In this document: positions 23,065-32,589 of the stretch, piece after piece
Numbering within the stretch: position 1 is the first letter of the stretch
Layout: every line of letters begins with the position of its first letter
IMG/VR virus record: IMGVR_UViG_3300025647_000019
Coordinates: 1 to 64,000 of that record
DNA length: 64,000 nucleotides
Origin: a virus
Strand: one strand, 5' to 3'
Notes under the pieces: model-generated
What the model saw: the letters and a program-made list of their open reading frames with translations, nothing else
Database searches by the model: none
Told to the model about the DNA's origin: nothing
Program-made: the position numbers and the translations under genes

Positions 23065-24888
23065 ATGGCAAATTATAGAGGAACATCTAGAAATGCAATG
23101 GGATTGAAATCAAAAGAGATTTTTGATATTGGTTCCGGGAGATTAAGCGATAGTAGCATAGACCTTCCAGGTAAATTATCAATTCTTATTAAAAGAGGCT
23201 TAGGTCAAAAATATATAACTGATCCTGAAAAATTAGATGCTCCGACATTAAAAAAGCATCAATCCTTTCTTGATGATCAATTTGCTAAACTTTCTTATAA
23301 TCAATATATTCAAACCTTAAATTTAGATGTTGATCGTCGTAAGAGTATTAATGATTTTAGAAGCATGGAATATACACCAGAGATTTCTTCTGCTCTTGAT
23401 ATTTTTGCTGATGAATGTACTACTCTAAATCAAGAAGGAAAAATTCTGAATATTATTACAGATCAAGAACGAATTCAAAACGTTTTAACAAATTTATTTG
23501 AAGAAATTTTGGATATTGATCATAATCTTTGGTATTGGATTCGTTCAATGTGTAAATTCGGGGATCATTTTTCTGTCTTAGATGTTCGACCCGGAAAAGG
23601 TGTTGTTGGATTTTTAGATATGGATCCTCTTGATATTAAAAGAGAAGAATCATATGATGGATCTATTAATTCTGTAAAATTTAATTGGGAAGAATATGAT
23701 ACACAATTTGCTGCTTGGCAAGTTGCTCATTTTAGATTAACTGATGATCAAAAAAGACTTCCATATGGAACCTCTGCATTAGAATCATCAAGAATGATTT
23801 GGAAACAATTAACAATGGCTGAAGATGCAATGATGATCTATCGCATCAGTCGTGCTCCAGAAAGAAGAGTATTTTATATTGATGTCGGAAATATTGATCC
23901 AGCGGATGTTCCTGAATATATCCAAAAAATTAAAAACACAATTAAAAGAGCCCCTCAAGTGGATCAAAACACTGGAAATATAAATCAAAAATATAATACA
24001 ATGGCAATTGATGAGGATTTTATTATTCCTCGTCGTAATGAAAAGAATTCAGAAATTGATACATTGGCCGGGGCATCAAACTTAGATGAAATTGCTGACA
24101 TTGAATATATGCAAAAGAAATTATTTGCTGCTCTTAAAGTTCCAAAGGCATTCTTGACTTATGATGAAGATATTAATGCTAAGGCAACATTATCAAATGA
24201 AGATGCTCGCTTTGCTAGAACAATTAATAGAATTCAACAAGCAGCAATTACAACTTTAACCCAAATTGCTATTACACATTTATTTGCTCTTGGTTTAAGA
24301 GACAAAGATCAGCTTATGTCTTTTTCCCTGGAGCTAACTAATCCTTCTTCACAATCCGAGCTTCAGAAATTAGAAATTCTAAGTGAAAAGGCAAGTACTT
24401 TTGATTCCCTTTGGGATGAAACAACTTTATCCCCCGTATCATGGGCATGGGGAATGGAAAATATTTTTGAGTTCTCAAAAGAAGAAATGAAAAAGATTCT
24501 TGAACAACAATATCTAGAAGGTAAAATGAAATTAGAAATAGAATCTGTTTCACAACCAGAAGCTCCTGAAATGGGAGAAGAAGAAGGAGGGGGAGGATTT
24601 ACTTCCGGTGGACAAGATCTTCCAGATCAACCCCCAGAAGGATATGAATATCAAGATGCTGAAACTGGTGAAACAGTATCAGAGATGATAGATAAATTAT
24701 TAGCTATAAAGAGTGCAAAGAGGGAAAAGAAACCGCTTTATTCCTCACATAAATTAATCAACAGTGGAAGATTGAATTCTCAGAATCCTGTAAATTATAT
24801 CCACGAAATGGAAGATCTTACTGTTGAAAAAATTGATGCTTTAAAAAATAAATCAGATATACCTAATTTTAAAAGGTTAAATGATTAA
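23065..24888 (+). CDS. gp20: Portal vertex protein
   Basis: 607 residues, close to the usual T4-like portal length, with portal-type features: the DFRSMEYTPEISSALDIFAD stretch (about 95-115), a central FRLTDDQKRLPYGTSALES wing region, and RAPERRVFYIDVGNI. The dodecameric ring forms the packaging channel and initiates head assembly. The C-terminal part is acidic and glycine-rich (EEEGGGGFTSGG). It starts 6 bases after gp17, as in an assembly-ordered operon. Confidence 0.93.
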   Translation: MANYRGTSRNAMGLKSKEIFDIGSGRLSDSSIDLPGKLSILIKRGLGQKYITDPEKLDAPTLKKHQSFLDDQFAKLSYNQYIQTLNLDVDRRKSINDFRSMEYTPEISSALDIFADECTTLNQEGKILNIITDQERIQNVLTNLFEEILDIDHNLWYWIRSMCKFGDHFSVLDVRPGKGVVGFLDMDPLDIKREESYDGSINSVKFNWEEYDTQFAAWQVAHFRLTDDQKRLPYGTSALESSRMIWKQLTMAEDAMMIYRISRAPERRVFYIDVGNIDPADVPEYIQKIKNTIKRAPQVDQNTGNINQKYNTMAIDEDFIIPRRNEKNSEIDTLAGASNLDEIADIEYMQKKLFAALKVPKAFLTYDEDINAKATLSNEDARFARTINRIQQAAITTLTQIAITHLFALGLRDKDQLMSFSLELTNPSSQSELQKLEILSEKASTFDSLWDETTLSPVSWAWGMENIFEFSKEEMKKILEQQYLEGKMKLEIESVSQPEAPEMGEEEGGGGFTSGGQDLPDQPPEGYEYQDAETGETVSEMIDKLLAIKSAKREKKPLYSSHKLINSGRLNSQNPVNYIHEMEDLTVEKIDALKNKSDIPNFKRLND

Positions 24889-24928
24889 TATTTTATTATA
24901 GCTAAAAATATCTTTAGGAGATTTAATA

Positions 24929-25735
24929 GTGAATTTTGGAACAATTTTAAACTCAATGACAAAAAAATGTATACTTCTTGTAATGGAAGGTAATGAAAAA
25001 GAATCTAAAGGTTTAGCTAAAGATTTTATTTCTTATGTGAATCTTAAACCGGTACTTAGAGATCAGTTTAAAGTATATCATAATTTAAATGAATCTTATG
25101 TTAACGGAATGGATTCTGCTCAATTATTTGTCACTGAAACCATTAATACATTAAAAAAATATTCCTTCGAAGATATTAAAATCTATAATGCTTTATTAGA
25201 AACAAAATTCAATCCTAAAAAAACAAAATCAACAGATATAAATTACCATATAGCTCGGTTAATCAAATATACTACGAGTGAAGATGATTTAGATGTGCAT
25301 TCATATGTTGAGTCTCTCAAAACAATAACGGAACATGTACAAATAATAAAAAATGATAAAAAACAATTAAGCGAAATTTCTAATAGTGAATTGGCCAACA
25401 GCTCTTTGAAGTTTCTTGAGCCAAAACACGTTATTAAGGTTGCTATTAAAAAATTCAATAAAGAATATTATTCAAAGTTAGACGAAAATGATCGAAAGAT
25501 TTTTAATATTCTCAGAAACAATAATAAATCTAAGATCAATGAACTATTTAACAATCAAATAAAAGAATTGGATAATTTAATGGATAATATCCAAAAAATG
25601 GATATTTTAGATGCCGAATTATCCAATAAAGTGCAGGAAAGTATAGAAATTCTTAGCAATGAGTGCACGTCTAAAAACATTTTAAATGCTTATGAATTAT
25701 TAGAAGAGCTTAGGAGTTTAAATGAAAAAGTCTGA
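24929..25735 (+). CDS. Hypothetical head-region protein (268 aa)
   Basis: GTG start with AGGAGATTTAATA upstream. Long helices rich in K, N, L and E dominate (residues 110-260), and no membrane segment is present. T4 places the prohead core proteins gp67 and gp68 here, between portal and protease, so a head-core or assembly role is likely by synteny only. Its 3' end overlaps the tagged gene at 25722 by 14 bases. Confidence 0.55.
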   Translation: MNFGTILNSMTKKCILLVMEGNEKESKGLAKDFISYVNLKPVLRDQFKVYHNLNESYVNGMDSAQLFVTETINTLKKYSFEDIKIYNALLETKFNPKKTKSTDINYHIARLIKYTTSEDDLDVHSYVESLKTITEHVQIIKNDKKQLSEISNSELANSSLKFLEPKHVIKVAIKKFNKEYYSKLDENDRKIFNILRNNNKSKINELFNNQIKELDNLMDNIQKMDILDAELSNKVQESIEILSNECTSKNILNAYELLEELRSLNEKV

Positions 25736-26183
25736 ATTAAAAAATCTTATCAAAGAATGTTATCGGGAATTGAACGAAGGAAAAAACAATTGGGAAAATA
25801 TGAAACAATGGTGGAAAACCGATATTTCACCAGAAGAGAAAAAATATCTTGCAAAAAAATTAAAATTGTCTACAATAAATTATAAAGATATGAAACCCGG
25901 CGATTGGTCGACATTAATGAATAAATATTATAAAAAGAATTATGTTAACGAATCTATAAATATTGTTCAAGAAGCAGAAGTTGATACTTGGCGATTTGAA
26001 GCAGCACATGGAAAAAAACCTAGAGGTAATGGAGGATGGTATTTTACAAAAACAAATAAAGATATCGACTTTCATACCGATAGAGAAGGCGTTGATTATG
26101 TAATGGTTCGAGGACAATTTACAAAGGCTTGGAAAGAAGCCGCAAGAAGACTAAATGCTGCAATGGTCTGGGCTCAATCATAA
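25722..26183 (+). CDS. Tagged small protein, putative internal head protein
   Basis: Begins with the recurrent tag MKKSELKNLIKECYRELNEG, which carries two I/L-x-E sites (I10-K-E12 and L17-N-E19) of the type cut by T4-like gp21, and Cys13. The rest (about 130 residues) includes KDMKPGDWSTLMN, similar to KDLKVGDFFYLMN in the next gene, and an aromatic/glycine-rich segment (KPRGNGGWYFTKTN). It lies immediately upstream of the protease operon. Injected cargo or internal capsid protein is the favoured inference. Confidence 0.6.
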   Translation: MKKSELKNLIKECYRELNEGKNNWENMKQWWKTDISPEEKKYLAKKLKLSTINYKDMKPGDWSTLMNKYYKKNYVNESINIVQEAEVDTWRFEAAHGKKPRGNGGWYFTKTNKDIDFHTDREGVDYVMVRGQFTKAWKEAARRLNAAMVWAQS

Positions 26184-26194
26184 AGGATTTAAAA

Positions 26195-27331
26195 ATGGAT
26201 CGTAATGAATTAAAAAAATTAATTAGAGAATGCTATCAAGAATTAAATGAAGAAAGAGAAAGAAGAAAGAACTTTAAAGATTTAAAAGTTGGTGATTTTT
26301 TTTATTTAATGAATGATCCTGATAAGGCAAAGTTAATCAAATCCAGCCCTACAAAATATAAAGTGGATGGAAAGGGAATGGAATATCCATTAAAGCCAAC
26401 TGCATCTGTTATTATTAAAGAGTGCTATATAGAATTAACTGAAGCTCGTAAATCCCATGTTGATAAAGTTGGGGAAAAATACAGGGTTAATATTGAAACT
26501 GTAGATGGCAAAAAATTTAGAGGTAAATGGAAAGATTTTAATTCTGCTTATGACGAACTTGGCGCAGTAGTTAAACAGTTGGCTATAAAGGGCGGAGTTT
26601 GGGATAAGAAAGAAGCACAAATTGCTGATCCCAATTATTTTAAATTCAGATTTATTGAAGGAAATATGGACAGAGTAAGATATCCTTGGAGTGCGTTATA
26701 TAATAAAGGAATAACAAAAATGAATAAGGGTGTCAAGCCAAAAAGACAAAAAGAAATTGATAAAGCTTTAGGTGAGTCTATTATTAAAGAAGGGTCCTTT
26801 GGCCCAGGAACAAAGGTTAAAGCAAATCTTAAAGATAAGAATTGGAAAGCAGAAATTGGGGCTATAGAAAATAAAAATCGTCCTGAAGCAATATATATAA
26901 CTTTGTCCTCATGGGTTAAACCAAAGCTTTCAGTTTTAAATGCGAAATCAGTTGCTACTAGTGATCCCGATTCTGTTGCTAAAGTAGCAATGATAGAATT
27001 TAAAAAAGAGATTGATATGATGAAAAGAAAATTCAGGGATTGTTTTGATGATAAATTTTTTGATCCTGGTAGTATTATATTTACTTATGACATTGCAGCT
27101 GAACAAGCTCGTGCAGGGAAAAGTCAATTTATTGAATTTGAATTTAATATTGATACAGTAAATGATATTGATCATAATGGGGATCCAGTTCAGAGTAAAG
27201 ACGGAAAAATGAATACTATCCCTTTTAAAGACTTTGTTAAACCTACTGAAGCTGCTATTAATAAAATTCTAGGCTCACAAACTTTTGATCCTAAAAAATC
27301 TAGGGTTCAATTTTCAAAGACTAAAGGATAG
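26195..27331 (+). CDS. Tagged protein with duplicated tag, putative internal head protein
   Basis: The start is ATG 26195 with AAAGGATTTAAAA upstream; a longer frame from 26129 lies within the previous gene. 378 residues: tag 1, MDRNELKKLIRECYQELNEE, then a spacer with VGDFFYLMNDPDKAKLIK, then an internal tag copy VIIKECYIELTEA (about residues 70-82), then a large C-terminal domain with a further SIIKEG site, a K-rich beta stretch and mixed alpha/beta sequence ending FSKTKG. The C-terminal domain matches no family I know. Its multiple I/L-x-E sites fit proteolysis by gp21. Confidence 0.6.
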   Translation: MDRNELKKLIRECYQELNEERERRKNFKDLKVGDFFYLMNDPDKAKLIKSSPTKYKVDGKGMEYPLKPTASVIIKECYIELTEARKSHVDKVGEKYRVNIETVDGKKFRGKWKDFNSAYDELGAVVKQLAIKGGVWDKKEAQIADPNYFKFRFIEGNMDRVRYPWSALYNKGITKMNKGVKPKRQKEIDKALGESIIKEGSFGPGTKVKANLKDKNWKAEIGAIENKNRPEAIYITLSSWVKPKLSVLNAKSVATSDPDSVAKVAMIEFKKEIDMMKRKFRDCFDDKFFDPGSIIFTYDIAAEQARAGKSQFIEFEFNIDTVNDIDHNGDPVQSKDGKMNTIPFKDFVKPTEAAINKILGSQTFDPKKSRVQFSKTKG

Positions 27332-27334
27332 AAA

Positions 27335-27928
27335 ATGAATAATCGCTGCGTAATTTCTGAATGGTATGAATTAGATTTAAGTCCCGAATTGATTGAAGAA
27401 TCAGTTAAAGACCCAACTAAGCCTTTACTTATTCAGGATAAATTACTTCAAAAAGCAAATACAAAAAATCATAACGGACGTATATATCCGAGAGAAGTCT
27501 TGTATAGAGAAGCAGAAAAATATAAAGAAAAAGTTAAAATGAGAAGTGCTATGGGGGAATTAGATCATCCAGATTCACCAATTGTTGAATTAAAAAACGT
27601 TTCTCATTTAATAACTGATATTTATATGCGTGGCGATGAGGTTAGAGGGACTATTGAAGTATTGAGTACTCCACCTGGCCAAATCCTTAAAAATCTCATT
27701 CAACAGGGTGTAAAAATCGGGATTAGTTCACGAGGGATAGGATCACTTCAAAATGAAGGTGGTCAAAATATTGTTCAAGATGATTTTGAATTAATTGCTT
27801 TTGATGCAGTTAGTTCCCCCTCTACTCCTGGCGCATTTTTAGTTGAAAGTTTACAACATGAAATCGATAGATATAATAACTTGAGGAATATTCTGCACGG
27901 AATACTTAAAGACAAATATTTTAATTAA
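27335..27928 (+). CDS. gp21: Prohead core protease
   Basis: Serine protease that trims scaffold, capsid and core proteins after I/L-x-E. 197 residues with the family signatures NGRIYPREVL (48-56), MGELDHPDSP (73-82, catalytic H78) and VKIGISSRGIGSL (126-138, likely nucleophile S132), followed by DFELIAFDAVSSPSTPGAF. It sits directly upstream of scaffold and capsid genes, the T4 order. Confidence 0.92.
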   Translation: MNNRCVISEWYELDLSPELIEESVKDPTKPLLIQDKLLQKANTKNHNGRIYPREVLYREAEKYKEKVKMRSAMGELDHPDSPIVELKNVSHLITDIYMRGDEVRGTIEVLSTPPGQILKNLIQQGVKIGISSRGIGSLQNEGGQNIVQDDFELIAFDAVSSPSTPGAFLVESLQHEIDRYNNLRNILHGILKDKYFN

Positions 27929-27940
27929 AGGAGAAGCCAA

Positions 27941-29161
27941 ATGGCTAAAAAGAAAACAATTATTAACGATGCATTGGTAACTTTAAAAGAAGTAGAAGAA
28001 GCTGCCTTTGATAATGCAAAAGATATTATGATTGAGGCCTTTGCGCCAGCAATGACAAAATTTTTCAAAGAAGCCATTGATGGTGAATTCGGAGATGAGG
28101 AAGAAGATGAATTCGAAGTCGATGATGAAGAATTAGAAGAAGGAACTGAGCATGATTCAGGTAAGGAACCTGATGCAGGTCGTGAAGATACTGATGCCTC
28201 TGGTGAGGAATTAAATGAAGAAAAGGAAGACGATGGTCTTCCTGGTGACCAAGAAGAAATTGATATTGATGATGATGGAGATGTCGATGCTGAAGATCTT
28301 GCCAATTTAAGGGCAGGAAAAAAAGATGACGACATTAAAAATGAAGCATTATCAATTAATGTTTCGGAAGCAGATGAAGACGAAGATGAAGAAGATCCAG
28401 AGCATGAAGCTGGGGAATCCGATGAGGAAGAAGCAGCAGAAGAAGATGCCGAGGAAAAGGGTGAACCAGAACCAGATGATGATGATGATGATGAAGGTTC
28501 TGAATCAGATGATGATTCAGAATCGGATCTGGAGATTCCAGATGAATTATTTGACGATTCGGAAGAAGAAGTAGATGATGATATGGAAAAAGACGATATT
28601 GAATTAAGTGACGATTTAGACGAGGAAGATGATGAAGAACTCGACCTTGATATTGAAGATGACGAGATCGATGATCTCGAAGCCACTGATTCAGACGAGC
28701 TCGAAACTGATGATGAAGAAGAGGTAGAAGAAGGCCTCTACATTCGTAAAGAAGGCGAATTTAAAAAGATTACTCCTGAAGAGTATTTAAACATCCGTAA
28801 GGGCGAATTAGAAGAAGAAAATGAGAAACTCACTAAAGCAATTGGTGCCCTACAAGGTCAATTAAAAGAGACTCATTTATTCAACGCCAAACTTGCTCAT
28901 GTAAATAAACTGTTCGCAACTGGTGAATTTACTAAGCAGGAAAAAACAAAATTTGTTGAACAGATTGACGAATGTGAATCAATCAAAGAAGTAAAAGCTC
29001 TTTATGAATCGACGATCAAGGAATTGAAGAGGGATATTAATCCTCTTGATGACTTCCACGCCGTTCTTAGAGAACACAGAAATAGACCAAAATTGGAAAA
29101 TGTTTTTGAATCACCTGAAATGATTCGCATGAAGCGAATGGCAGGTATGGATAAAACATAG
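27941..29161 (+). CDS. gp22: Prohead scaffold core protein
   Basis: Internal scaffold on which the capsid assembles; removed by gp21 cleavage. 406 residues: a helical N-terminus, a very long acidic central region (residues about 50-265, mostly D, E and S), then basic/helical C-terminal residues (LNIRKGELEEENEKLTKAIG). T4-like gp22 scaffolds are usually 270-450 residues; the acidic stretch is extreme. Many L-x-E/I-x-E sites are present. RBS AAAGGAGAAG. It directly precedes the major capsid gene. Confidence 0.88.
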   Translation: MAKKKTIINDALVTLKEVEEAAFDNAKDIMIEAFAPAMTKFFKEAIDGEFGDEEEDEFEVDDEELEEGTEHDSGKEPDAGREDTDASGEELNEEKEDDGLPGDQEEIDIDDDGDVDAEDLANLRAGKKDDDIKNEALSINVSEADEDEDEEDPEHEAGESDEEEAAEEDAEEKGEPEPDDDDDDEGSESDDDSESDLEIPDELFDDSEEEVDDDMEKDDIELSDDLDEEDDEELDLDIEDDEIDDLEATDSDELETDDEEEVEEGLYIRKEGEFKKITPEEYLNIRKGELEEENEKLTKAIGALQGQLKETHLFNAKLAHVNKLFATGEFTKQEKTKFVEQIDECESIKEVKALYESTIKELKRDINPLDDFHAVLREHRNRPKLENVFESPEMIRMKRMAGMDKT

Positions 29162-29170
29162 GAGAATAAA

Positions 29171-30667
29171 ATGAGTGAACTACTTAGAAGCGGTAAGGTT
29201 GGTAATATCCAGGTCAAACAACTCCAAGAACAACGTGAAACTGTTATTAAGCGTTGGGAACAAACTGGATTATTAGAAGGTCTTACTAAAGAAAAGAAAA
29301 ACATCATTGCTCAGCTTATGGAAAATGAAGCTGGACATTTGATGACGGAAGCAAACAACGAATTAAGCAATATTGCTGGATTCGACATTGCTGCATTCCC
29401 GATGGTACGTCGTGTATTCAGCAGACTATTGGCAAATGATATTGTATCAGTTCAGCCATTAAACCTTCCTTCTGGATTGTTATTCTACATTGATCATCAA
29501 GTTGGTACTACACAAGGTCACGCTCCAGCAGCATGGCAAAGTGTTTATGATGCCCACTATGACAATGGTGGATATGGATACAGTAGGGGTGCTGCAACTT
29601 CAAATGCTGAAGCATTAGTTGCAACAGGTACGGTTAATAGCGATGGTCAAATGACTTTAGCTTACTCTGGTGGAGTTGAAGGACTTTCTTCATTACAAAT
29701 CCAGGATGACGGTGGAAACACTCTTTACTTTACTATTGATCCACAAAGTTGGACAGATGATTTCTTTGCCAACAATCAGATCGTAGTTAAGGTTAAAACT
29801 GCTGAAACTATTACTGGTGGTACAATTGGTCTTTCAGCTAGAACTGTTTGGAATAGTTATGCCGATCTTGAAGCTAATTCAGCAATGACTGAAGTCAAGT
29901 TAGTCGTAACTAGCACAACCGTGTCAGTTAGCTCACGTAAGATGAAAGCTCACTGGACTCCAGAATTAGCACAAGACCTTGCAGCATACCACAGTGTTGA
30001 TGCTGAAGCAGAACTAACTGGATTGCTTTCCGAGGAACTTGCCGCTGAAATTGATCGTGAAATTATTCGCGACCTAATCAATGTAGCTGCATTCCAGGAT
30101 CAATGGAATTACAGTAGATCTGCATCAAGTGTGCGTGTTGATGGTGTAACTGTTTCACCTGATACTGCATCTGGATATGTGACACAAAAAGAATGGAACC
30201 AGACATTGATCACTAAGATCAACAAAGTTTCAGCAGCTATTCATAAGGCAACTCTACGTGGTGGAGCCAACTGGATCGTATGCTCAACTGAAGTTGGATC
30301 TGTCTTAGAAGATCTTGAAAAGTTCCACGCAGTAAACAAGGATGACGACTTCCAATTCAATATGGGTATCGAACAAATCGGTAGTCTAGGAAGCCGCTAT
30401 ACTGTTTACAAGGATCCTTATTTACCACAAAGCGTCCTGCTTATGGGTCATAAGGGCTCAAGCTTCATGGATACTGGATATGTGTATGCTCCATACATTC
30501 CATTCCAGTTGACTCCAGTTGTTCTTGATCCGGACGATTTCACACCTCGTAAGGGTATCATGACTCGTTACGCTAAGAAGGTAGTTAATAACCGCTACTT
30601 TGGTTTAATTAGAGTCATTTTCCCAAGCGAATATGATATCATTCATCAAGATCAAATTCCAAGTTAA
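29171..30667 (+). CDS. gp23: Major capsid protein
   Basis: 498 residues, near the T4-like gp23 size. The N-terminal region to about residue 65 is helical and contains a potential gp21 cleavage site (AQLMENEAGHLMTE, about 45-58). The HK97-type body follows, with FPMVRRVFSRLLANDIV, VQPLNLPSGLLFYID and the C-terminal TRYAKKVVNNRYFGLIRV. Codons are more C-ending than those of neighbouring genes, as expected for the most abundant product. A strong terminator follows. Confidence 0.95.
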   Translation: MSELLRSGKVGNIQVKQLQEQRETVIKRWEQTGLLEGLTKEKKNIIAQLMENEAGHLMTEANNELSNIAGFDIAAFPMVRRVFSRLLANDIVSVQPLNLPSGLLFYIDHQVGTTQGHAPAAWQSVYDAHYDNGGYGYSRGAATSNAEALVATGTVNSDGQMTLAYSGGVEGLSSLQIQDDGGNTLYFTIDPQSWTDDFFANNQIVVKVKTAETITGGTIGLSARTVWNSYADLEANSAMTEVKLVVTSTTVSVSSRKMKAHWTPELAQDLAAYHSVDAEAELTGLLSEELAAEIDREIIRDLINVAAFQDQWNYSRSASSVRVDGVTVSPDTASGYVTQKEWNQTLITKINKVSAAIHKATLRGGANWIVCSTEVGSVLEDLEKFHAVNKDDDFQFNMGIEQIGSLGSRYTVYKDPYLPQSVLLMGHKGSSFMDTGYVYAPYIPFQLTPVVLDPDDFTPRKGIMTRYAKKVVNNRYFGLIRVIFPSEYDIIHQDQIPS

Positions 30668-30686
30668 TAACTAGGAATTAATCTGA

Positions 30687-30716
30687 ATGGGAGATCTTCG
30701 GATCTCCCATTTTTTA
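30687..30716 (+). terminator. UUCG-loop terminator after gp23
   Basis: 10-bp stem ATGGGAGATC / GATCTCCCAT with a TTCG loop and a following run of T. Confidence 0.9.
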
Positions 30717-30724
30717 TGAACTTA

Positions 30725-30732
30725 GATAAATA
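30725..30732 (+). promoter_or_regulatory. Possible T4-type late promoter (GATAAATA)
   Basis: GATAAATA differs by one base from the T4 late -10 TATAAATA. It lies about 40 bases before the ATG at 30772 and directly after the gp23 terminator. Confidence 0.35.
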
Positions 30733-30771
30733 ATTTTAATATTTATTAACACAATGAATGGAGTCCATTAA

Positions 30772-31869
30772 ATGGCCAATTATATTTCTACTGACCCCGA
30801 AGTAACGGGGATGACAGATTATATTTCTTCTATGCTAGGGGCACCGGTTGTTAACGTTGAATTAGTTGCATCCCAATATACTCATGCATTTAATACAGCA
30901 ATCGAAGAATATAGTAATTATATTAATCAGTGGGCAATTAAATCTCATATTGCAAATGCTCTTGGTCTTCCTTCTTCACAAGATTTTACTCTTAGATGGG
31001 TATCTCAAAATTTTGAGTTTGCAAAATCCTTTTCAAAAGCATATTCCGAACAAGTAAATGTTGGTGGCGAAGTTCCCGTAAGGAAAGATTATATAACTTT
31101 AGCTAATGATAAACAAACATATTATCTTCCAAATGATAGACAAATAATAGATGTTATGTGGCATGAACCTGTTGCTATTAATCGATACCTAATTGATCCG
31201 AATACAAATCCAGCTTGGGTAAATCAAGAATTTGGCTGGGCTTATATGGGATCGTCACTTCAATATGTAGCTCCAGTTTCATTTACAATTCAATTATCAA
31301 ATGCAACTGAATTGAGATATAGAACATTGCGTGGGGATTTTTCATATACTGTAAGACCTGCTCCGGCCGATGCTACAAGAACCGGAGATGACTATACAGG
31401 AGTAACAACAAATGCTGTTTCAATATATCCAGTTCCAACAGGTCAGTATGTTGGAGATAGAGTCTGGTATTTTTATAAACTAAATGAAGACCTTAATGCC
31501 TATGCAAATCAGCAAGCTGGAGATTATATTTCAAATCCAGGAACAATGCCAATTGATGAAATACCTTATTCGGCATTTAATTCAGCATCAAAAAGATGGG
31601 TTAAGCAATATTCACTAGCTTTGGCAAAAGAAATACTTGGAAGAATAAGATCTAAATTTAGTGAATTACCAATTCCCGATGCTACAGTAACTTTAGATGG
31701 AGATACTTTAATATCTGAAGCTCAACAAGAAAAACAAGATCTAAAAGAATATCTTCTTAATGAACTTGAAGCAATGGACATTGGAAAGCTTATTGCTGAC
31801 GATGCTGATGCTGCAGAAAATATTAATAGGTCATTAAGTTTTAATCCTGGAGGTCTTTTCATTGGCTGA
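30772..31869 (+). CDS. Neck protein, gp13-like (putative)
   Basis: 365 residues, next in order after the capsid gene. The N-terminus (MTDYISSMLGAPVVNVEL then AIEEYSNYINQWAIKSH) resembles the LGAPV-(V/I)-(N/E) opening of T4-like gp13/neck proteins. The middle has many P/Y/N residues, and the C-terminus has an acidic helical tail (AQQEKQDLKEYLLNELEAMD). The role would be head completion and joining to the tail. The family assignment rests on the N-terminal pattern and gene position. Confidence 0.5.
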   Translation: MANYISTDPEVTGMTDYISSMLGAPVVNVELVASQYTHAFNTAIEEYSNYINQWAIKSHIANALGLPSSQDFTLRWVSQNFEFAKSFSKAYSEQVNVGGEVPVRKDYITLANDKQTYYLPNDRQIIDVMWHEPVAINRYLIDPNTNPAWVNQEFGWAYMGSSLQYVAPVSFTIQLSNATELRYRTLRGDFSYTVRPAPADATRTGDDYTGVTTNAVSIYPVPTGQYVGDRVWYFYKLNEDLNAYANQQAGDYISNPGTMPIDEIPYSAFNSASKRWVKQYSLALAKEILGRIRSKFSELPIPDATVTLDGDTLISEAQQEKQDLKEYLLNELEAMDIGKLIADDADAAENINRSLSFNPGGLFIG

Positions 31870-32344
31870 CGGACTACCTATTTGGTTTAATGATGAAGAA
31901 TTCACCCTTTTTAAAAATTTAGGGAGAGAACTAGTTGAGACATTAACCAATCAGCATTTTATTTTATATTCGATTTCATATGGGGAAACCTCATCAAATC
32001 TTTATGGGGAATCAAAACATAAAGTATACTCTGCTCAAACAAAAGTAATAGGAAGAATTCAAATTGTGGATTCTGATATTGTTGAACAGGGGGGAGTAAG
32101 ACGTATGGCCAAAGGCGATATGACTGCCTGGGTCTATGATGATCATCTCGTCGAATTGGGATTAAGTATTAAAGTTGGGGATTTTATTGGCTTTGAAGGA
32201 AAATTTTATGAAATATATGATGCAGGATATAATCAAGATGAAATAAATAGAAAACTTGGTGTAGATAGAGAATATTATCATGAAATAAAAGCTAAAGTTA
32301 TCACAGACGACATTTTTAAATCCATTGAGGGAGATTTTGAATAA
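31862..32344 (+). CDS. Neck or head-tail connector protein (putative)
   Basis: TTG start overlapping the previous gene by 8 bases. 160 residues with WFNDEEFTLFKNLGRELVET, YSISYGETSSNLYGES, and a hydrophobic beta stretch at LSIKVGDFIGFEGKFYEIYDAG, a profile seen in head-closure and connector proteins. Its position between gp13-like and gp15-like genes fits the gp14/neck slot, but sequence resemblance to T4 gp14 is not evident. Confidence 0.4.
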   Translation: MADGLPIWFNDEEFTLFKNLGRELVETLTNQHFILYSISYGETSSNLYGESKHKVYSAQTKVIGRIQIVDSDIVEQGGVRRMAKGDMTAWVYDDHLVELGLSIKVGDFIGFEGKFYEIYDAGYNQDEINRKLGVDREYYHEIKAKVITDDIFKSIEGDFE

Positions 32345-32580
32345 TGGAAAAAGATGAATTAAAAGAATTAATTAAAGAATGTATTCTTGAAGAAGCATAT
32401 TGGGTATCAAGAGATTCAATTGTTAGATTAATGAATGAAATTGAAAGACTATTAGATGGCACATATGAAGATGCTGTTATGGGATGGGCAGAAAAAACAA
32501 GTGATAATGTACTTAAAAAATATGTAAAAAGCTTTTCTGAAGTTAAAACTGCATTAAAAGATATGCAAAAATATACATAG
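32344..32580 (+). CDS. Tagged small protein, putative internal head protein
   Basis: Starts MEKDELKELIKECILEEAYW, the shared tag, with I-K-E at 10-12 and I-L-E / L-E-E at 14-17. The remainder (60 residues) is helical and basic at the C-terminus. The start overlaps the previous stop by one base. No domain identified; coupled to the neck genes. Confidence 0.55.
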   Translation: MEKDELKELIKECILEEAYWVSRDSIVRLMNEIERLLDGTYEDAVMGWAEKTSDNVLKKYVKSFSEVKTALKDMQKYT

Positions 32581-32589
32581 GAATAAATA

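Noticed and set aside
27925-28686. Minus-strand Ser-rich frame of 253 codons
   Set aside because: It is the complement of the D/E-rich scaffold gene, whose GAT/GAA codons read as Ser-type codons on the other strand. No signal or RBS.
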